A stretch of 10,546 bases of DNA from Syntrophaceae bacterium UBA1062 (GTDB lineage: Bacteria > Desulfobacterota > Desulfomonilia > UBA1062): the NCBI GenBank assembly GCA_002316295.1, contig DCDF01000096.1, positions 1 to 10,546 of the forward strand, written 5' to 3'. Shown here piece by piece: positions 7,956-10,546 of the stretch. Position 1 is the stretch's first letter. Each line of letters starts with the position of its first letter. The notes beneath the pieces were generated by a model that worked only from the letters and a program-made list of their open reading frames with translations, searched no databases and was not told the DNA's origin. The translations under genes and the position numbers were made by a program.

Positions 7956-9098
7956 CTACAGGCCCATGAACCGGGCTGCGATCTGGCGCATGATCTCGTT
8001 GGTCCCTGCAAAGATCCGGGTCACCCGAATATCCCTCCAGGCACGCGAGATCGGGTACTCATCGCAGTAGCCGTATCCGCCGTGCAGCTGGACGCAGCGA
8101 TCCGCAACCCTGCTCGCCATCTCCGTGATCCAGAACTTCGCCATGGACACGTCCACGACCACATTCTTTCCCTCCATGTGATCTACGATCAGCTTGTCCA
8201 GGAAGGTGCGCCCGAGCTTGATGTCGGTGGCCATTTCCACCAGCTCGAATTGGCTGTGCTGGAACTTGGAGATGGGTCGGCCGAAGGCGGTCCGCTCTTT
8301 GCAATATGCGATCGTGATCTCGAGCATGTACTCGGCCAGGGCCTGTGCCCCGATCGCGCACATGAGCCGCTCCTGCTGGAGCTTCTCCATGAGATGCAGA
8401 AACCCGGTTCCCTTCTCTCCCAGGCGGTTGGCCTTGGGTACGCGGCAGTCGGTGAAATATAGCTCCGCCGTATCCTGGCTGCGCCATCCGACTTTCTTGA
8501 TCTGCTTTCCCTTCTCGAAGCCCGGGGTCCCCTCTTCGACCACGAAGAGATCGATTGCGCCGTACGGGTCCTGGACCTTGGGGTCACGAACGGCCACCAC
8601 ACAGATCCCGCAGTTGATGCCGTTGCTGATGAACGTCTTCTGCCCGTTTATGATGACGTCGTCGCCGTCCTCCACGGCCGTTGTACGGATTGCGGCGAGG
8701 TCGCTTCCCGTGTTGGGCTCGGTCATGGCGACTGCGGTGATGATGTCTCCCGACACGCAGCCCGGGAGGTACTTTTTCTTGAGCTCCTCCGAGCCGTAGG
8801 ACAGGATGTATGGGATCACGATATCGCTGTGAAGGGCCGTGCACAGCCCCATGTGGTTGGTCCGGCTCATTTCCTCGGTCATGATCACCGAATACAGGAA
8901 GTCCCCGCCCGGCCCGCCGTACTCCTCGGGTACGCTCGTACCGAGGAAGCCCTGGTCCCCCAGCTTTTTCCAGGCGCTCCGGGGTGTGATGCCCGCCTCT
9001 TCCCATTCTTCGACATATGGTATGACTTCCTTTTCCAGGTACTTTCGAACAGAATCCCTGAACATCCTGTGCTCGTCAGTATAGGGTATAATCTCCAT
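7956..9098 (-). CDS. Acyl-CoA dehydrogenase (380 aa, long-chain/isovaleryl-type active site)
   Basis: A standard-length FAD acyl-CoA dehydrogenase. Motifs seen are AMTEPNTGSD (124-133), KTFISNG (154-160), RTAFGRPISKFQ (269-280), QLHGGYGYCDEYPI (337-350) and RIFAGTNEIMRQIAAR (361-376). At the MCAD Glu376 position it has Ala364, as LCAD and isovaleryl-CoA dehydrogenase have a non-acidic residue there. Glu243 in QQERLMCA falls where those two enzymes place their catalytic glutamate, next to Arg244. This is consistent with longer-chain or branched acyl-CoA substrates, though subfamily alone does not fix this. The start is set at the ATG 9096-9098, which has AAGGAG 8 bases upstream and gives the usual N-terminus; an upstream in-frame extension to 9191 is not convincing. 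It follows the TetR gene by 277 bases and leads the set racemase, isomerase, ligase, crotonase and second dehydrogenase. Confidence 0.93.
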   Translation of the reverse strand: MEIIPYTDEHRMFRDSVRKYLEKEVIPYVEEWEEAGITPRSAWKKLGDQGFLGTSVPEEYGGPGGDFLYSVIMTEEMSRTNHMGLCTALHSDIVIPYILSYGSEELKKKYLPGCVSGDIITAVAMTEPNTGSDLAAIRTTAVEDGDDVIINGQKTFISNGINCGICVVAVRDPKVQDPYGAIDLFVVEEGTPGFEKGKQIKKVGWRSQDTAELYFTDCRVPKANRLGEKGTGFLHLMEKLQQERLMCAIGAQALAEYMLEITIAYCKERTAFGRPISKFQHSQFELVEMATDIKLGRTFLDKLIVDHMEGKNVVVDVSMAKFWITEMASRVADRCVQLHGGYGYCDEYPISRAWRDIRVTRIFAGTNEIMRQIAARFMGL

Positions 9099-9106
9099 AA
9101 CAGCTT

Positions 9107-9112
9107 CTCCTT
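9107..9112 (-). promoter_or_regulatory. Ribosome binding site fixing the 380-aa dehydrogenase start
   Basis: AAGGAG on the minus strand lies 8 bases before the ATG at 9096-9098. This supports a 380-aa product starting MEIIPYTDEH rather than the longer in-frame version, whose extra 31 residues resemble nothing in the family. Confidence 0.75.
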
Positions 9113-9119
9113 GATCAGT

Positions 9120-9148
9120 AATATGAATTGTGACAGCCGGGCTGTTTA
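9120..9148 (-). promoter_or_regulatory. Candidate sigma70-like promoter with embedded palindrome, upstream of the 380-aa dehydrogenase
   Basis: On the minus strand TAAACA (9143-9148, 4 of 6 to the -35 consensus) is followed by exactly 17 bases and CATATT (9120-9125, 4 of 6 to -10). The palindrome ACAGC-CCG-GCTGT (9133-9145) overlaps the -35 and spacer, a place where a repressor could block polymerase. A start about 7 bases downstream of -10 would leave a very short leader close to the AAGGAG, which weakens the case. The alternative is read-through from the TetR gene. Confidence 0.3.
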
Positions 9149-9269
9149 CTCCCTCCCGTGCCAAGCTCCATGATGAGCCGCAAGCCTTCACGCCGCCTCA
9201 TGTCCAGCAGATTCACAGGAAAGCAGGACCGTGTCCTTCCGAGAAAGTTAACCGTGCCCGCCGGGCTGT
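9136..9269. repeat. Direct repeat of GCCGGGCTGT (9136-9145 and 9260-9269)
   Basis: Two identical 10-base copies lie 124 bases apart between the TetR gene and the dehydrogenase gene. The left copy is half of the palindrome in the candidate promoter. A 9-base core, seen inverted as CAGCCCGGC, also occurs at 10054-10062 in the loop and arm of the hairpin before the TetR start. These are candidate operator cores for the neighbouring TetR protein, but GC-rich 9-10 mers can recur by chance. Confidence 0.4.
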
Positions 9270-9276
9270 AAAACGA

Positions 9277-9328
9277 GGAGGACCTGTCCTCCATAGCTTC
9301 TGCGGAGGAGGAGGAGGAAGACAGGTCC
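9277..9328 (-). terminator. Two competing hairpins after the TetR gene; terminator or attenuator candidate
   Basis: On the minus-strand RNA the arm from 9328-9316 can pair with the arm from 9292-9280 over 13 positions, with one G-U pair, around a 23-base loop. The same downstream segment can instead fold on itself: 9292-9287 pairs with 9282-9277 (GGAGGA, loop CAGG, UCCUCC). That hairpin is followed by UCGUUUUAC, a weak U-run. The mismatch in the large stem becomes C-A on the plus strand, so the structure favours minus-strand RNA, the strand of the TetR and dehydrogenase genes. It sits 48 bases after the TetR stop. The 277-base gap it lies in (9099-9375) shows no gene. Confidence 0.45.
9304..9318. 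repeat. Five tandem GGA triplets
   Basis: GGA is repeated five times without interruption on the plus strand (TCC on the minus strand). It forms much of the loop and one edge of the larger hairpin. It could vary in length by slippage; no function is evident. Confidence 0.5.
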
Positions 9329-9375
9329 ATCCCCCCGGTCGAGAACATGCGACCGGCCGGATTCCGGATGAGAGC

Positions 9376-10011
9376 CTACTCGAACTTGCTCTTGTCGAAG
9401 ATGAATGCGGGAATGAAAATGTCCTTCAGCGTTTTCTTCACAATCGCGATGTACTCGTCCCTGTCCTGCCTTATGATGGTGCGGAAAAAAGCCTCTCCCG
9501 AGATAAAGCTGTGTATGGAATTCATGATGGTCAGCACCGATGCCATGGAGAAGCTGATGTTCTTTTTGTCCTGCTTCAGTCCCATGGATCGGACGATGTC
9601 TATGGTGAACTCCGGCACCTTGAAATCCACCAGCTCCTCATGGCGGATCTTCCCGAAATAGCGGTGCAGCACCAGGTTGGAGATCTCGGGATGAAGAAAG
9701 AGATAATCGACCATGGCATCGATACCGATCGCGATACGCTCCTCCAGAGGGCGGCCATGGATGATCTTCTCAACCTCGACAAACTTCCTTCCCAGGTCGT
9801 TGTTGATGTCGATGATCACCGCCTCGTACAGGTCCTTCTTTTCCCCCCAATGGTAGTGGAGCGTAGATATATCGATGCCCACCTCCTTGGCGATCATCCT
9901 CATGGTGGTGCCGTGGAAGCCATACTCGCCGTATATCTTTCTGGCGACCGCGAGGATTCTCGCCTTCATCGATTCCGGATCTTTCTTCGCCTTTTCGAGA
10001 GCTGTTTCCAC
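9376..10011 (-). CDS. TetR/AcrR-family transcriptional regulator
   Basis: A 211-aa protein of typical TetR length. The N-terminal DNA-binding domain is clear: KARILAVARKIYGEYGFHG (16-34), then TTMRMIAKEVGIDISTLHYHWGEKKDLYEAV (35-65), with the recognition-helix region around GIDISTLHYHW. The C-terminal ligand/dimer domain is all-helical by eye and not assignable to a ligand. Located among acyl-CoA genes, it most likely senses an acyl-CoA or fatty acid and represses the cluster; this is inference from position. The start is GTG at 10009-10011 with GGAG 6 bases upstream; an internal ATG at 9967-9969 lacks a good ribosome binding site and would drop the residues before the first helix. It lies 68 bases after the SDR stop, in the same direction, and before the structural dehydrogenase gene. 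Confidence 0.92.
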   Translation of the reverse strand: METALEKAKKDPESMKARILAVARKIYGEYGFHGTTMRMIAKEVGIDISTLHYHWGEKKDLYEAVIIDINNDLGRKFVEVEKIIHGRPLEERIAIGIDAMVDYLFLHPEISNLVLHRYFGKIRHEELVDFKVPEFTIDIVRSMGLKQDKKNISFSMASVLTIMNSIHSFISGEAFFRTIIRQDRDEYIAIVKKTLKDIFIPAFIFDKSKFE

Positions 10012-10042
10012 ACGTTTCTCCGTTCTGCTTGGTATTTTCGGC

Positions 10043-10066
10043 GCCGGCCGGGGCAGCCCGGCCGGC
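10043..10066. repeat. Perfect 10-base-pair GC-rich hairpin between the SDR and TetR genes
   Basis: GCCGGCCGGG at 10043-10052 and its exact complement CCCGGCCGGC at 10057-10066 flank a 4-base loop (GCAG). It begins 13 bases after the SDR stop on the minus strand. No T-run follows on either strand, so a classical intrinsic terminator is doubtful. It could protect the SDR mRNA 3' end, cause partial termination, or contain an operator, given the CAGCCCGGC core shared with the dehydrogenase upstream region. Confidence 0.6.
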
Positions 10067-10079
10067 TTCCGGCCCCCGC

Positions 10080-10546
10080 CTACTGAAGCACAGGAGCGAG
10101 CACGCCGAACATTTCTGGAAGCATACCGAAATATTTCGGATTTTCAAGGCTCGTTATCTTGCTCCAGCTCTCCATGACCTCTTCAGGGGTGGGGATCTTC
10201 TTCCCGTCGGACAGGACCGCTCCCGGCCCTGTCATCACGGCCGTACGGCTGAAGTAGCCCAGGGTGGCGTTGATGATCATGCCCGAGTCCTGGCACTCCT
10301 CAGAGCACATGTACAAAACCGCAGGCGCAATGTAGTCGGGCTTCATCTTCTCGAAAAACTCCGGCGGCAGCACATCTTCAGTAAGCCGGGATGCAGCCAC
10401 CGGCACAATCACGTTGGTCTTGACATTATACTTGGCTCCCTCCAGCTTCAGCACATTCGTCAAACCGATCAGACCCATCTTCGCAGAAGCATAGTTGCTC
10501 TGACCGAAATTGCCGAACAAACCCGCTCCAGATGTCGTCATGATGA
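10080..10546 (-). CDS. Short-chain dehydrogenase resembling the (3R)-hydroxyacyl-CoA dehydrogenase domain of MFE-2 (5' end outside window)
   Basis: The last 154 residues of an SDR; the frame stays open to the right edge and the ATG at 10539-10541 is internal. Counting from that Met, Ser4, Tyr17 and Lys21 (YASAK) match the SDR catalytic triad with the 13- and 4-residue spacing of human MFE-2 (HSD17B4). The match goes well beyond the family motif: GNFGQSNYASAKMGLIGL, the N-x-I-x-P-x-A-x-S-R-x-T block, LKPEYVAP-like MKPDYIAP, and a tail with TPEEVMESWSKI and LENPK, as at the end of the eukaryotic dehydrogenase domain. It then stops (TAG at 10080-10082) with no hydratase-2 or SCP2 domain fused. 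Predicted role: NAD-dependent oxidation of 3-hydroxyacyl-CoA, probably the R isomer. The Rossmann half is not visible, so cofactor choice cannot be read. Confidence 0.88.
   Translation of the reverse strand, partial: IMTTSGAGLFGNFGQSNYASAKMGLIGLTNVLKLEGAKYNVKTNVIVPVAASRLTEDVLPPEFFEKMKPDYIAPAVLYMCSEECQDSGMIINATLGYFSRTAVMTGPGAVLSDGKKIPTPEEVMESWSKITSLENPKYFGMLPEMFGVLAPVLQ

Noticed and set aside
9099..9191. N-terminal extension of the 380-aa dehydrogenase
   Set aside because: The ATG at 9096-9098 has a strong AAGGAG and gives the normal family N-terminus; the extension is unlike any acyl-CoA dehydrogenase.

Overview
The window looks like a chromosomal stretch of a moderately GC-rich (high-fifties percent by eye) Gram-negative bacterium. 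The style of the cluster (several acyl-CoA dehydrogenases, crotonases, a CaiB/BaiF-family protein and a TetR regulator together) and the protein flavour resemble Deltaproteobacteria / Desulfobacterota such as sulfate reducers and syntrophs. That assignment is inference; no rRNA or other marker gene is present.

Layout. Left edge (1-735, plus strand): the 3' end of carB, the large subunit of carbamoyl-phosphate synthetase. Then 487 bases (736-1222) in which I find no convincing gene. Everything from 1223 to the right edge is on the minus strand and convergent with carB. In transcription order (right to left) it reads: the 3' part of a short-chain dehydrogenase resembling the (3R)-hydroxyacyl-CoA dehydrogenase domain of peroxisomal multifunctional enzyme 2; a TetR-family regulator; an acyl-CoA dehydrogenase of 380 aa; an alpha-methylacyl-CoA racemase-like CaiB/BaiF protein; a dienoyl-CoA isomerase-type crotonase; a long-chain-type acyl-CoA ligase; a second, unusual crotonase whose start overlaps the ligase stop (ATGA); and a 620-aa acyl-CoA dehydrogenase with a C-terminal extension.

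How the genes may work together. The ligase would activate a carboxylic acid to its CoA thioester. The racemase would set the stereochemistry of a 2-methyl branch. The two dehydrogenases would make 2-enoyl-CoAs. The dienoyl-CoA isomerase would move double bonds left by unsaturated chains. The second crotonase and the SDR would cover hydration and 3-hydroxyacyl oxidation. No thiolase or electron-transfer flavoprotein lies in the window. The racemase plus the MFE-2-like SDR suggests methyl-branched or isoprenoid/sterol-side-chain-like acids rather than plain straight chains; this is a hypothesis from gene content.

The most interesting details are residue-level and regulatory. The two dehydrogenases appear to carry their catalytic glutamate at the two alternative positions known in the superfamily. 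One crotonase keeps the full Asp/Glu/Asp triad of dienoyl-CoA isomerase with exact spacing, while the other lacks both hydratase glutamates. The DNA around the TetR gene holds a shared GC-rich motif and two competing RNA hairpins. I see no mobile element, CRISPR array, tRNA or rRNA, and nothing that clearly amounts to a wholly undescribed system.
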